64,000 nt of DNA from Synanceia verrucosa (Eukaryota > Chordata > Actinopteri > Perciformes > Synanceiidae), in contig CM056558.1 of the NCBI GenBank assembly GCA_029721515.1, forward strand, positions 13,919,240 to 13,983,239. Reading direction: 5' to 3'. Below the pieces are notes generated by a model that ran no database searches, was not told where the DNA came from, and saw nothing but the letters and a program-made list of their open reading frames with translations. Positions 38,425-50,305 of the stretch are shown in pieces; position 1 is the first letter of the stretch; each line of letters opens with the position of its first letter. A program made the position numbers and the translations under genes.

Positions 38425-39590
38425 CAGTTAAGAGGCTCTTAACCCTAAGAGCACTTTAAGAATGCTCTTTGGGCTCCTGGGAAAGAAAATGTGTTTCCCA
38501 GATCACGCTCAGCTTAAGAAGCTCTTTCACTAAGAAGGAACTCTAAGATCAAGCTGACCCACTCTTAAGAGTCTTCTTAGTGACAAATCACTCAAAAAAC
38601 AGCCGTGCTAGGTAAATTAATATTACACTAAACAGTGTGCACCATCTATATTTTGATCTATTATAAACATCAGATTTATATTATTTAGCTTTAATTGGTG
38701 ACAAAAAGAATGAATATTCATTCTTCAGTGAAACACATCCTTACTTTGCATATGACGATAAACACTTTGAATCTTTAATTTATATTTTATGAAGGCCCTG
38801 TGGGCTCAAAGCTGTGGCACAAGTGACGCACCGAAATCTGGCAGAAAAAAAATAACATTAATAAAAAAAAGTCATGTTAGTAGGAATAGCAAATGTGAAT
38901 AATCATAACTATCATTTATCATAATTTGTCAGCATATTCCGCATCTGCATGTCCATAATATCATAGTTTACAGCACCCAAAAATCTGTCAGGGCTCAACA
39001 AAAAAACACATGGACCATCCAAATCTGCAACATTTCACAGATACCAGGAGATGACGTCTGTATGATGACGTCCCTCAGCCTGGAGCTGCAGTGCCTCCAT
39101 GGCTGCACTGCATTTTTACGCAGTTAAGGAGCTTCCTGGAGGAGACTGCACCGACCTCAACAAGCTGCCTGCGTGTTTTATAGTTTATAGCTGGAGTTTT
39201 CACTTATTCTCAGTGTGTGTTATTGTAGTTTATATATCTGGTCACATAAGATCATGAGCAGACAACGATCACGAATCATGAAGTGGATACAATGTGGTCA
39301 GGATACAGTGTTAGTTGCAGTCTTGTTTTCGTTGTGCGTTATAGGGAGCAGTGTCTGTGTGATTTGTGTGCTGATTAAATGGTGGGTGATTGATTTGCCT
39401 GACATCGATTGATGTAGTTTCAGCACACCAGAAGTGATCAGCTCCTGTTAAGAGCATCTTAAAGAGTGATCTTAAGAGCGAGCCTAAGAAAGGCATTTAG
39501 AGCGCATCTGGGTAACACTCGTATCTTAGCGACCCTTCTTTAGAAGACCTTCTTTATTGTACTCTTATCTCTTAACAGCGATCTTAACTG
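38425..39590. mobile_element. Non-autonomous DNA transposon with TTAAG-rich ends
   Basis: Begins 'CAGTTAAGAGGCTCTTAA' and ends, on the opposite strand, 'CAGTTAAGATCGCTGTTAAG'. Both termini are filled with CTTAAG/TTAAGAG motifs over about 150 bp (38425-38590 and 39440-39590) in inverted arrangement, while the middle is ordinary sequence. The 1,166-bp length and inverted ends fit a non-autonomous cut-and-paste element. The superfamily is not clear and no transposase domain is readable inside; the central 65-codon frame at 39215-39412 has no recognised domain. No definite target duplication. Confidence 0.55.
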
Positions 39591-41935
39591 GGACACACAG
39601 CCAATGTCAGTAATTTTGATTTTGAATCCTTTGGTTCCACATGCGCCAATTACCTTCACACCAGTAGCCAGACGTGTTAAATCCCACCATGTTTCATCAC
39701 GCCACATTTCACACATATTTTAGTTCATACAGAAAAATACATGCAGTGAGAATATGTTTACATCCATGCTTCACATCCAGACGCACAAGTAGATAATAGG
39801 AGCAGAGCTGCACGACTGGGCCTGGAGCAAGTAGCTGATTTTTAACAGTCTGAGTATCAAAGTTGTGTCTCACTACAAGATATTTTCAATAACACTCAGC
39901 ATAACCCTTGATAATCTGTACTGTACATAGGCTGAAGTCTGACTGAATGGAAAGCATCGGCTCAGAGCAATAGGTTGAAAGGAAAGTGAAGTTAAAAATG
40001 ATAATTCATTGTTAGTTTAGAATCAGTTCATCATCCACTTTGAACAAGGAACTACTATCAGATGTCAACATCAGTCTTAAAGCCACAAATATTTGTATTT
40101 TGAGCACATTTTTATATGTCCATTATAGTACTGTGTTCTTTTTTCTTTTGGAAATCCCTTCACCTCTCTTGTGAAAGGATAAAGAGTATAGTTCTTCCAT
40201 TTTGCAGTTTTTCTTGGTGTGAATATGCCAAATATGTACATGGACTTGAGGTACTGGGTTTGATTCTGACTAACACTTGTGTCACATGTCTTTTTTTTTG
40301 TAAGTATTAACTAATTTTACACTGTAACTCTCAGCTCTAAATGCAATATCAAAAATATAAATAAATAAATCAGGTTGATGATTTGACATTTTCTAGGATT
40401 TGGAAGTTGATTAAAATTTGTGCTTTTAATAATTATATTACAACTACCATAAAGGGTGTATGGCAGTTTGTGGGAAACAGAGTGTGTTTATTTTGTTTAC
40501 CTGAGCCATAGCACACATTAACATCTCTCCAGGAAGGAAATCAAACAATGTGAAAACAGTCAACTGCCTCCACATATACCCAATGCATAATTTGCACTTG
40601 CATTTACATATCTTTTTTGTATGCTAACTTAAAATATGAGTCATCTGCTTCCCTGCCAGTAGATGGATTTGCCACTAATTTCAATAAAATCCTGCAATAG
40701 TTTTTTTTCCCCTCCCATTTCTACTTCAGGTTACTCTTTTAAATCTCATTTTCGGTTCACACTGACTTTTTAGATGGATTTGTGAGAGCCTCTCTGTTCT
40801 TTCTGGACCTTCTGGTGAACAACAAATGTCATATATTTTTCTGAAACTTCAGCAAACAGGACACTTCAGCGCCAAATATGTTGCAACTATCCATGGATCA
40901 TGCAAACTGCTAATTTAATTTGTGTCTGTGATTCAGAATGTGACATAGGCATATAACTCTATGCTATAATGGGGCTCTAATATTTCCAACTTGCAGAAAA
41001 TAACAGGGTCACTTAAAAAATCCATTCTCCAAGTAGTGAGACATTCCTAATTATCTATTCTTTCGAATGACAAGAGGAGAAAGTGAGTGGCAATATTACT
41101 ACTACTAATACTGCATTATTTCATTCTATTGCACTCCAACCCCTCAAGCAAAATGCATTCATGCATGTACTATGTGTGTGTGAAATGCACAGAAGCCGAT
41201 CTCTATATGCAGTGTATTGCAGATTTATAGCTTGTGTAACTAGTAGTGTAACTTACATCTATAAATTGTAAATAATTTATGAAGATACAGAATTTTACCT
41301 TTTATCTAATTTTTTTTTTCCATGTGTGTGCGACCAAATAACTTTTGAAATGATCAGTGTTAGGAGCTTTGTTGTAATCTTTCTTTACTAGAACTGGAAG
41401 GTCCTGACCCCAGAGGCATGAGTGTATTGCACTGACAACAGTCAAACACATTACTGTATACAAATTTGCTAAACTTGCTGCAGTTTCAGATGTAAATACA
41501 GTAGAAGCAATCAACTGGAAAAGGAAAGGATGCGCTTTCCCATAGGGCAATGAAACCAATTAAGTGATATTTTACACCAACTGTGAATGATCACACACTG
41601 GTGGCTACGCTGTGAAGAATTTCAGATGACTCGGTGAGCTTGTTCACACTTTCGAGGCTAAAGCCAATTATTGGCGGCAAGAGCAACACAAGCTTGTGTG
41701 CAAGGATAATCAACCAGATTTATAACAAATGGGTATGCTCATTTTGAAAACTGAGCATACAGATGGACAATGGAATGTGGATGCTGCAGGCATCTATTGA
41801 GAACTATCTGTGGACAGGATATGTTTTTTCAGTATACCTGTAAAAATGTATCATTAAAGGACATCGTAAACCATAGCCATTTCTAAGGATGAGGCTACCA
41901 ACAATAAATATTTGATCCTACAAAAATAATATTTC
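39591..41935. other. Non-coding stretch
   Basis: No gene or repeat family recognised. Confidence 0.4.
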
Positions 41936-41939
41936 TTAC

Positions 41940-42062
41940 AGGTTCGCCGTATAGAGTATGTTGCTGTTGTCCTTTCTGGCTGCTCCCCTCCGGGGTCGCC
42001 ACAGCGGATGATCCGCTTGTAGACTTGGCATTAGTTTTTTTACACTGGAAGCCCTTCCTTCC
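41940..42062 (-). mobile_element. HE1/DANA-type SINE tail fragment, minus strand
   Basis: On the minus strand it reads 'GGAAGGGCTTCCAGTGTAAA', 'ATGCCAAGTCTACAAGCGGA', 'TCATCCGCTGTGGCGACCCC' and 'GGAGCAGCCAGAAAGGACAA'. This is the tail shared by HE1/DANA SINEs and an L2-type LINE. A plus-strand copy is at 52085-52244. Confidence 0.7.
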
Positions 42063-42675
42063 ATATGTTCTTGATGAATTGCTGAATGAAATACCAAACA
42101 TTACTTATAATGTTGAAGGCATACTTAAATAACACAAAGTGGCAAACAAGACAACCTCATGACTATGAGTGTGACAGTCACATTTAAAGAAAACTGTGTT
42201 TGTTTCCTATGTGAGACAAAAACGTCAGCACCCTCTACTGCACAGCCCTGCATGAAAAAAAAAAAAAAACAACACATTCATAGCAAAGCATATGTTATGT
42301 CACCTTGACTGGTAGCAGGTGGACATGATATATGATCTTTGTACAAGAGGTCAGCTCTCACTTCTGGCATTATTCATATTCTCAGATGCAAAACAACCTT
42401 CTGTGATGCACAGTACATCTGCAGGCAAGCTACAAAGCATTAATATTCATGGCAAAGTGTCTACAAGGTGTTAAAACTTTCCTTTAGTCAGACTTGCAAC
42501 AGACATCTAAATGTACCTGTTGCATAGCAATAACTTAAAATAGACAACAATAGAAAGACCAGTGAGAGACCATGTGTGAAACAGACATAAATGCACACCT
42601 TATATTGCAAACACTTTCAAAGACCTACACTCAGTATCCAGAAAAACTGACAGTGAGACAGGCAACTGACCTTTC
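42063..42675. other. Non-coding stretch
   Basis: Nothing recognised except a short poly-A near 42255. Confidence 0.4.
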
Positions 42676-43607
42676 TTAAATGGACACAGTGTAGTTTTTT
42701 TTTTCCATCTAGTGGTTAAATTTGATAATAGAGTCGCTTTCTGCGCATTGAATCATGGTTGGAACTACGGTAGGGTCGAAAATCGAGATTGAAGATGCTG
42801 TTGACAACAGCATGTCTTCAAACACCAATTCATCCAGTTTTCGTTTGGGTGATGAGATATGTTATTTCAAACTGCATAGAATCATTTGTGTGAGCAGATA
42901 GTAGGCAATGGCATGAAATGCCCTTAGCTTACTCAATCAAACATATGCTACCAACGCTACCAACGCTATGCTTTACATGATCTACTGTTATGCCGCTAAT
43001 GTAATGAATTACACAACCAAGCAATGAGACATTTTAATTTATACAGTAACACTGACTTACCTGTCGAGGAGAAAGCAGGCAAGTTCAGCGTCCCTTTGGA
43101 AATCTTTCTCAGTCATGAGCACTTTCCACCTGGGAAAGGCGACCCTGATGTTACCCCTTGTTTTGTTAAGTCACCATTTCCAACATTTCCTTTTACGTTT
43201 TTCGGTGATGAGGATTCCTTCTCCTTCAGCGCGGCATAACTATGGTCTTGCATTAAAACCAAAAATGCAGTGCAGGTTTTAGTTTAGTGCCGGGTAGGTA
43301 ATAATGTCCTCTCCACATTGCTTCTCCATGAAAAATGAATCGCGAAAATGCATTTTGCCCTATTGGTACTAGCAGGTAGTGCTTTATGTCCCTCTCGGCA
43401 GTTTGTAGTTTTCTGTTGACTGGAAAGACATGGAAGACTCCGTATGAGCGTCCCATTCTATGTAAAGATAGGTGACTGATTCTTCTCCCAGCAGGATAAG
43501 TCAGATTGTTGGCATATGTTATTTTACACCAATGAGGATCTATTTATGAATGAAGATGTTGATTTGAGGCAATAAAATACTTTAAAAAATACATAGTGTC
43601 CCTTTAA
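42676..43607 (-). mobile_element. TTAA-flanked DNA transposon, Kolobok-like, non-autonomous
   Basis: TTAA lies at 42676-42679 and at 43604-43607. Immediately inside, the ends are inverted: 'ATGGACACAGTGTAG' on the plus strand at 42680 and 'AGGGACACTATGTA' on the minus strand at 43603, each followed by a T run. The 924-bp body is non-autonomous and holds a coding-like exon on the minus strand (next entry). TTAA duplication is characteristic of Kolobok and piggyBac. Kolobok is favoured because of the type of coding fragment inside; this choice is inference. Confidence 0.65.
43061..43237 (-). pseudogene. Transposon-borne exon fragment with splice donor
   Basis: On the minus strand one frame reads 'NIRVAFPRWKVLMTEKDF' and then 'QRDAELACFLLDR', ending at 43061 exactly before a consensus donor 'GTAAGTCAGT' (43060-43051). 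The pattern 'R-N-G-AF-RW--L----L--DAELA-FLLD' recurs in fish transposon-derived proteins of the THAP/Kolobok type, as far as I recall. Upstream the reading frame shifts near 43170, and the most upstream ATG (43237) meets a stop after three codons. So it is either a broken exon or a short open part of a longer lost ORF. Confidence 0.45.
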
Positions 43608-44047
43608 ATCGCCTCTCTTTGCGCTGTACTCTGATAACAGTCGAGCAAGCTTGAAATCCAGAAGAACCTCTTATCCTTATCCTTATATTTTTAAGGATAC
43701 ATGTAACAAACCCTATGAATAAAGATGTGAGCCAGCAGATGGAGAATGAAAGTGCCCCTTAATAAAAACACTATCCCAGAACTTTATTCACCGCTCTGTT
43801 TTTCTTGGCACATATTACATACATGGCATGAATATAAGACTTACTGAGATGTAGAGGGGTCTCCGGGCCACAGCCAAAATGGCCACTACCCTAAACAATG
43901 GTCTTTTAAAGGTTTAGGTCAAACTACCACTTATATAGGTAATGGTAAAATGAAAACAAAATACTGAAGCAATTAAAGTAAACAATAATAAGTGTCTTTA
44001 AATCAACCAATTAAAGGTTACAATAACTTCACAACAAATTATCCAAT
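43608..44047. other. Non-coding stretch
   Basis: Nothing recognised. Confidence 0.4.
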
Positions 44048-44606
44048 CCCAAACTGCCCCCTACACACCAGCCCATCACCACCGAGTGTCACTCCACATA
44101 AAGTCACACTCGCAGCTGTGGAGGGCACCCTAACTGAAGGAGGTGGGTATAAATAATATGAGCACTCTTCATGTCACCGGAAAAAGGAAGAAATTGTCAC
44201 CATGGCTGCTTGTACAGGAGGCACTACATTATACCGCAAATAATTTTAAGTAATTCCACAAGTCTTTCAACCCCAGTATCATGTGAGATTTCCAATCAAA
44301 CAAATGAGGCATTATTATTTTTTTTTTATGAATTGTTCTCACATTTTGAGGAGCCAGGGTCAGCAGAGATAGTTTTGTCTATTTTTATCTTTCCAAACCA
44401 TGACCTCCTCCATTTTTCCATTTTTTAGCACTTCCTGCTAAAGCCGTCGTAACTATTCATCGATGCAGACTCGCTATTGAAGGGCTCAACAGTCCAGTCC
44501 CTCTCTGGTCTACGTGGTTTGGGACGGCCCTTAATATGGTGGAGCCTCCACGAGAACGTGCAAACGGGGGCTAGTGTGTAGGGAAAGTGTGTAGGGGGCA
44601 GTTGGG
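44048..44606. mobile_element. MITE with 20-bp terminal inverted repeats
   Basis: Left end 'CCCAAACTGCCCCCTACACA' at 44048; the right end read on the opposite strand is 'CCCAACTGCCCCCTACACAC' from 44606. One indel separates the two. The 559-bp body carries no transposase. The last 150 bp (44440-44590) are CpG-richer than surroundings. No unambiguous target duplication; hAT or another cut-and-paste superfamily cannot be chosen. Confidence 0.65.
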
Positions 44607-46090
44607 CCTACGCGTATTTATGAGCACAATTTTCAAACAGGAAATGGCTCTCAAAGAGACAAATGTTTAGAAAGGCAAAAAGAAAAAACTGAATGGATGA
44701 ATGTGTGTTAATTGAAACAAACACATTTAATAGATAGATAGATAAGAAGGAAATTAGACACAAAAAAGGAAAAAAATATTGGGCTGATAACAGCGCTTCT
44801 CTGCTTGCTGACCTTCAAAGAGTGATCGTAGACTTGCTCGGATCAGGCCACGCAGCAAAACCCCTCTGGATCCCCTAATGATCTAGCTAATCAGGTTAAG
44901 AAATGTTTTTAATAAGCCCTTTTAATTTATTCAAATATTCATTGCACATTCCTCATTTCATTTGAAATAATGAGAGACAAGGAGAGAGGGGCAGACACAG
45001 GGAGGGAGGATTGGAGACAGTGAGAGCAGCTACAGAAAAGAGGAAGAGAATAAATCAGAGGACAAAATGTAATTTGTAAGCCTATTCAGACAGCCAATGC
45101 CTGAAATGAGAATTAACAGAGAACGTAGAAGACTGCTCTTTAATTGGACAAGGCCACTCTTGACATTTTCAAGCCAAACTTCAGCTACGATGATGACAGA
45201 GAATGTGTCATAACTACAAATTATTCTCTCTGCCATCACTGCTGATGAGCAGATTCACAAAGCCATTTTCATTCTTTCACATATTCGCATCATATTTTAT
45301 CTCAAATGTGCTGTCCTTTAAAGTAATGCTGACAAAACTTTAAATTCTCACTCAACAATGAGCAGACATACATTCACATGAAGCGTGTTTATGAGGGGTG
45401 AATATAAATGTTCTGTAAAGTAGGAAAAGAGACATTTTAGAAAATCTTGCACAATGATGCCGAATTTTGCTCACAACTTGGAGTATGATATACAACCAAA
45501 AAGTGTGAATTCTCCACACCCGTCCATGGCACCATGGAACAAATAAGAACTTACTATTACTTAATTTATTATTTGCACTTTGCATGACCATTCCCAGCAA
45601 CAGTAGAGCACCTAAACCACCTGAAACCTCTGCTGGGGACTCATTTATCATTGTGGATGCATGTTTTTTTTTACACCTTTTTTTCCCAGTTTTGAGCATA
45701 CACCCTTTTTTTGCCATATTTGTGATTTATCACACCAAATTCTGATGGGATAAAGCATGGACATTTACAATGAGCATATCATGTGTGATACCATAGCCTA
45801 CCACTTTATGCCATGCTTTACACATTTTTTAAAGATAGGGACAATTGGCGATGCAGGCGCAATCGGGTAATTGCAATCTGCAAGGGAGAGGAGGAGTGAA
45901 AAAATGCACAATCATGTACATAATGGCAAACATCACTGCAAATTCTAGATCATTTCCTCGAACAGGCCAGTTTAACAACAGTAATAAAATAACCTCTAAT
46001 TTCCACCGGATGTGGAACTTTTTATCGGACCTGATATGTTTCCATTCAAATCAATGTGTCAGTTTCCACTGAATGGGGAACGCCGCCGGC
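44607..46090. other. Non-coding stretch with possible regulatory blocks
   Basis: 44870-44965 and 45085-45330 are repeat-free and contain several homeodomain-type ATTA cores (CTAATGATCTAGCTAATCAG). This could be conserved non-coding DNA, but nothing proves it. No gene. Confidence 0.25.
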
Positions 46091-46092
46091 TG

Positions 46093-46141
46093 GCTTGTCG
46101 ACCCTATGAGGATAAGCATGTAGAAAATGGATGGATGGATG
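46093..46141 (+). mobile_element. V-SINE tail fragment
   Basis: 'CGACCCTATGAGGATAAGCA' followed by 'TGTAGAAAATGGATGGATGG' is the last ~50 bp of a V-SINE: a severely 5'-truncated copy. Confidence 0.75.
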
Positions 46142-46379
46142 GTAGAAGTCATCATACAGACTTAGTCCAAAGACCTGCCAAACAGGACTTTTTTCTGGCC
46201 TACACCTAGCCAGCAAGCATAGTGATATCTGTGTCCAAAAAGTTTCGTTTTTTGGTTCATTTCTCCACTCTCGTCCTCCACAAATCCCAGAGCGTACTGT
46301 ACGTGGCTACTTTATATTCACATGATAATTTGCATTAGCCTACTTATGTCCCTGCTTGACTCTGCTGTGAGTTATAATG

Positions 46380-46515
46380 GTAGTTGTCCGCATCTGTGCA
46401 TACACACAGTTTGATAGATCTGTAAAGGGTGTACATTTTTTACATGTACGCCATTTTCGGATTTTCTGTGTACTGCAGTTTTAGTGGCAAATTTACACAG
46501 TTTTTGATAAATGAG
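46380..46515 (-). mobile_element. PIF/Harbinger-like terminus, one end only
   Basis: On the minus strand it begins 'GGGGCCTCATTTATCAAAAA', resembling both termini of the Harbinger element at 47853-49014 ('GGGGCCTCATGTATCAA'), and continues with ACGCCATTTTCGG-type sequence. The partner terminus was not found, so this is an end of a truncated related element. A CTG follows it, as it does at the other element. Confidence 0.4.
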
Positions 46516-47849
46516 GCCCCTGGACAGTAAACCTTCATTTCAAGTTAGGCCTCCACTGTGAGGAAGCCAGTTTGAAACTATTTCTGTTTGGGGTAATCTT
46601 ACCAAATCTGTTTTATTATTGGGTAACATGGATGAAAGGATGCAAGGCATTGCACCCCTGACAACTCAAAGGGAGCTGACATTAGCAGATAAATGTATGA
46701 GCAGCTTTTTGAAAAATATAAAATGAATGTGTATGAAGCAATGCAGTAGTGAAAAAAAACTAAATGCAAGCTTAGCAAAATGCAGGGACAAATCAAGGTT
46801 CAGAGAAAAAGTCCTTTAATCCATACTCACATACTGTCAGGTAGTCAGGAAAGGAACATTTCCTGCTGACTAAGAGGACCTGAAACCCAAATAATGGGTC
46901 TCATTTGGGGTTTACAAGCTTGCCAAATGAGCTCCTGATGGATCCACAAAAAAGTGAGCAGCACAGCCTCAAATACAAAGTTTGTATGTGTGTGCTTTTA
47001 CACCAATAGAAATAGTTTGTCACTTTCAGTCCCTGTGTAACAACAGATACAAGCATCTTGGTCTCACATGGAAAATAAACACACTAGAGTAGCAGGTCAA
47101 AGCTGTTAACAATGCATTGCATGAGGGTGGAGTGTAATGCTGATACTAGTCTGAACTACAGTATGTAGTGCCTTTCAACCATAACAGAACAAACACAGGG
47201 CAGTGCAAGGACGGGATGTGAGAGTCCCAAAACTGGAACTACTGAGCTGCATAGGTAGAGTAGAAAGCTGGGTCACAATAACTCTGCATGGGTCATCTCA
47301 CATCTGTTGTCATCGACCATGTTGGTAAAAAAAAAACCTGTAGAGTAAGAGAACACACAAAACAGTAATTAATAAATTTGGGTTGGAAAGGTCAAAGTAG
47401 AATAGACACAAAGACAGATAGAACCTTTGTTAGACTAAACATTTTGCTGATTATGTCTCTGATAGTTCACATTTCTGAATTTTTGGGTCATTCAAAACAG
47501 AACATCTTTGAAGAAGACCTTTGTGACAGATGGGAAATACATAAGACCATTTGGCATGGACGCCAGAGCCTGCACTAAATCCTGACCAGAAGGTCAGGAC
47601 TTACCAGTGTCCTCTCAAGGAGACTGTAATGCCACACAGAGGCCTTTCTGACACACCTTGAGTCATGGTATTCACATTGTCTCTATTCTCACTATTTTAC
47701 TCTGAGACTTAAATATTTTTTTTCTTCAGCAGGTTGATGGCTTTAGATTTGAATTGCAAACATGAGCTGTTATGAATTCTGTGTTGTTTAATGTATGAGT
47801 ATTGAGATATAACTATGAATCTTTATGAGTTTGACTTGACGATGGAGGC
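46516..47849. other. Non-coding stretch
   Basis: No gene or clear repeat recognised. Confidence 0.4.
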
Positions 47850-47852
47850 CTG

Positions 47853-49014
47853 GGGCCTCATGTATCAATACTTGCATGGATTTCATACTGAGAGCTGGGA
47901 TAGGTTGTAATCCAAAAAGTGGAGCACACCATCAAAAATCCAGATGTATCAAACAGTGCGAATCCCAGAATCCACACAGCTTCCCTTGATACATTCCAAT
48001 CAGCGTAGAATTGAGGGCATATGTCGGCATCGCGGATTCCTCCCTTACCACACCCATAAATACATACGCAAATTCATTTAAATAGGCTCCACACTGGGGC
48101 TCTCCTCATCAAGAAAGGAGAAAGAGGTGAAATTTCAGGGCGTAGCCACGGTCACCTGGGTTAAAAAAACAGGATTAGATGCCACATGTGCTGCACTTGC
48201 TGGATCACGCTGATGTGAAATAGAACTACAATTCAGGAGAGATGCTGATGAAGCCATTTGTGACTTCATGCACATGTGTAGATGATAACTGGGGACGCAC
48301 ACATGCAAACCATGAGTCAGGGAGAAGACTGATGACCAGTCAACATTTACTCCATCTGCCCCACACTATGCCCACCTGCAGCCTCTTTCCAACCATGCTT
48401 TTATTGAGGATGTATGAATGTGTTGTGTGTGTTGAGCCAGACTACCACACAACGATGTTGGTCAGATGCATTTGCGCATCACAAATAATCTGCACACTGA
48501 GATAGTGCTTTTATTACAACATGAATGTGGTTGATCGCTCTGATTATACCACAGAATCCGGCTATCGCTGTGAATTGCACACTAATGCTTGTCTGTTCAA
48601 CTGCATTGCATTCAAATTTTATATGCCTGGCTGACATGTGGATGATCCAGTCCAACACAGGTGGCATGATCCGGCTCAGGGTCGGCTCACTCCCGATCGG
48701 GACCAGCTCCCTTGGCCAAGAAGCCAAGTGTGGTCAACACCTATGTGGGCTCTGGCAGCGCTCAGCTCCTCACTGTGGTGCTCCAAAACTGGTTGCAGCT
48801 CAACGCACAGCTGTTTACCAACTAGTGACAGTTTTTCAGCATCAAGTGTTGTCAACAGACCAAAAGCATCATAACGTGGTGTACGGCAGCTATGAAGTTA
48901 GCGTAGAGCAGCACGTTTCCATGCTCATTTCACTGTTGATACATCAGAACATGAACGGGGGATCCTGGCGTACACCACGTTTCCTGGCATATGCCACTTT
49001 GATACATGTGGCCC
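47853..49014 (-). mobile_element. PIF/Harbinger DNA transposon, decayed
   Basis: Left terminus 'GGGCCTCATGTATCAA' at 47853 and right terminus, opposite strand, 'GGGCCACATGTATCAA' from 49014. CTG stands directly outside both ends (47850-47852 and 49015-49017), consistent with the 3-bp target duplications of PIF/Harbinger, although TWA is more usual. The 1,162-bp body holds a degraded transposase on the minus strand. An autonomous Harbinger is usually over 3 kb with a second Myb-like gene, so this copy is internally deleted. Confidence 0.75.
48250..48830 (-). pseudogene. HARBI1-like Harbinger transposase fragment
   Basis: Minus-strand blocks in order: 'EPTLSRIMPPVLDWIIHMSA', 'RHIKFECNAVEQTSISVQFT', 'AIAGFCGIIRAINHIHVVIK', then in another frame 'IICDAQMHLTNIVV' and '...NKSMVGKRLQ'. 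These match the known order in HARBI1-family transposases: 'S-STLSRI-P-VL', 'IKFP', 'AIAGFP-VIGAIDGTHV-IK', 'CDAQM---NIV--WPGSTHDS', 'N---G-RLQ'. The first catalytic Asp of the 'GAIDGTHV' motif is replaced by Asn ('RAINHIHV'). A segment between 'VIK' and 'ICDAQM' is deleted, the frame shifts, and stops are present. Clearly dead. Confidence 0.85.
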
Positions 49015-49017
49015 CTG

Positions 49018-50220
49018 GTCTGTTACCATGAGGCTAGTAGTTTAAATCCCAAGACTCGAGACATGCTCCATCAACAACACTTGTAAAAGTGCCGCTGTGT
49101 AATAACCTAAAATCATCTTTTTGAATGTTGGAACTGGGCTAACAGCAGAGGGAGGGCCTTCAATAGTCAACACCCAGAGGGGAATGTCTGTGTCTGATTA
49201 GAACAGTGATGTAAAAAAAAAAAAAAAAAAAAAAAAAGAAACAGCATGTCGTTTTTAGTTGTAAATATAAAAGGAATTTTGCTTTGACTATTTTGGGCTG
49301 AAAAGTGTTGTCAGTGCCAGAGCAAAATAAATCAGGCCAAGTTTGGCTGAAACTTCAGGCCCATGCAATACTTAAGGGAGAACAATCTTGACTCCAGTCT
49401 CACATTGTGGTTGTACACTTACAGCAAAAAGTTACTAGGTTTTCAGTTTATATTCTCAAACAGTATCTGTATTATACAGTCGGGGTTCAACGTGCCACAA
49501 TGGCAAATGATGGTGACTGTGAACAAAAACGTAATCTTTTAATTAAATGTCACATTAGGCACACATGATGTGAGGTGTCTCTTCGTAACGGACTGATGAC
49601 AAATCTCCCTCAGGTTAGTAATAATTCCTAATATGCTTTGTTCAATTATATCTCCAACTCATTAAAACTGAGCTCCAGATTGATGTCCTCCACAATCAAT
49701 TGCATAACGGCACATCAAAACATGGGGCGTGGGGTGGCAATGCTTACTTCTTGGTCAGCTCTCCTGCGGCAAAACTGAATAAGATCTGTCATCATGCAGC
49801 CTCTCTTTCTCTGTGGCCACATGGAGCTAAATACTGTATATGTTCTCCAGCTATCTTTTCAAAGCTGCCATTTTACATGACTTTGCATTAAGAAAAAAAA
49901 AAATCAAAATTTCCATATAAATAGATGTCTATTCTGCAGCTCCAGCTGATATATCACAATGATTTGAATTATGACCATTTCACAGAAGACTAAAATATGG
50001 TGTCTTTGGGGGGTTTTATGGAGCTAGCAAAAGAAAGTTTTATTGCAAGCAGGAGAATTCAATAAGAACTTTTGATGTCACTTAGATTACATCAAAGGGG
50101 TGTGTTTTTTCATGATATACTATCATAAAAATTTGATGATAACATTAAGATGGTCACAGTTTTATCAAGTTATTTGCAGCTTGGCTAAATGCTTTGGCAT
50201 TTTGATGGCACTTTGACTTG
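49018..50220. other. Non-coding stretch, poly-A 49213-49237
   Basis: About 25 A at 49213-49237. Otherwise AT-rich with nothing recognised. Confidence 0.4.
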
Positions 50221-50224
50221 CTGC

Positions 50225-50305
50225 TCCATTCTATTCCTGGGCCGGGAATCGAACTCAGTACCTTCTTGCTGTGAGGCGACAGTGCTAACCATTGTGTTGT
50301 CTGGA
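50225..50305 (-). mobile_element. V-SINE head fragment, minus strand
   Basis: On the minus strand: 'ATGGTTAGCACTGTCGCCTC' followed by 'ACAGCAAGAAGGTACTGAGT' and 'TCGATTCCCGGCCC'. Only the tRNA-like head is present; body and tail are missing, so it is a 3'-truncated remnant. Confidence 0.7.

Noticed and set aside
41302..41559. 85-codon minus-strand frame considered as LINE or host exon
   Set aside because: No recognisable reverse transcriptase, nuclease or host-domain motif.
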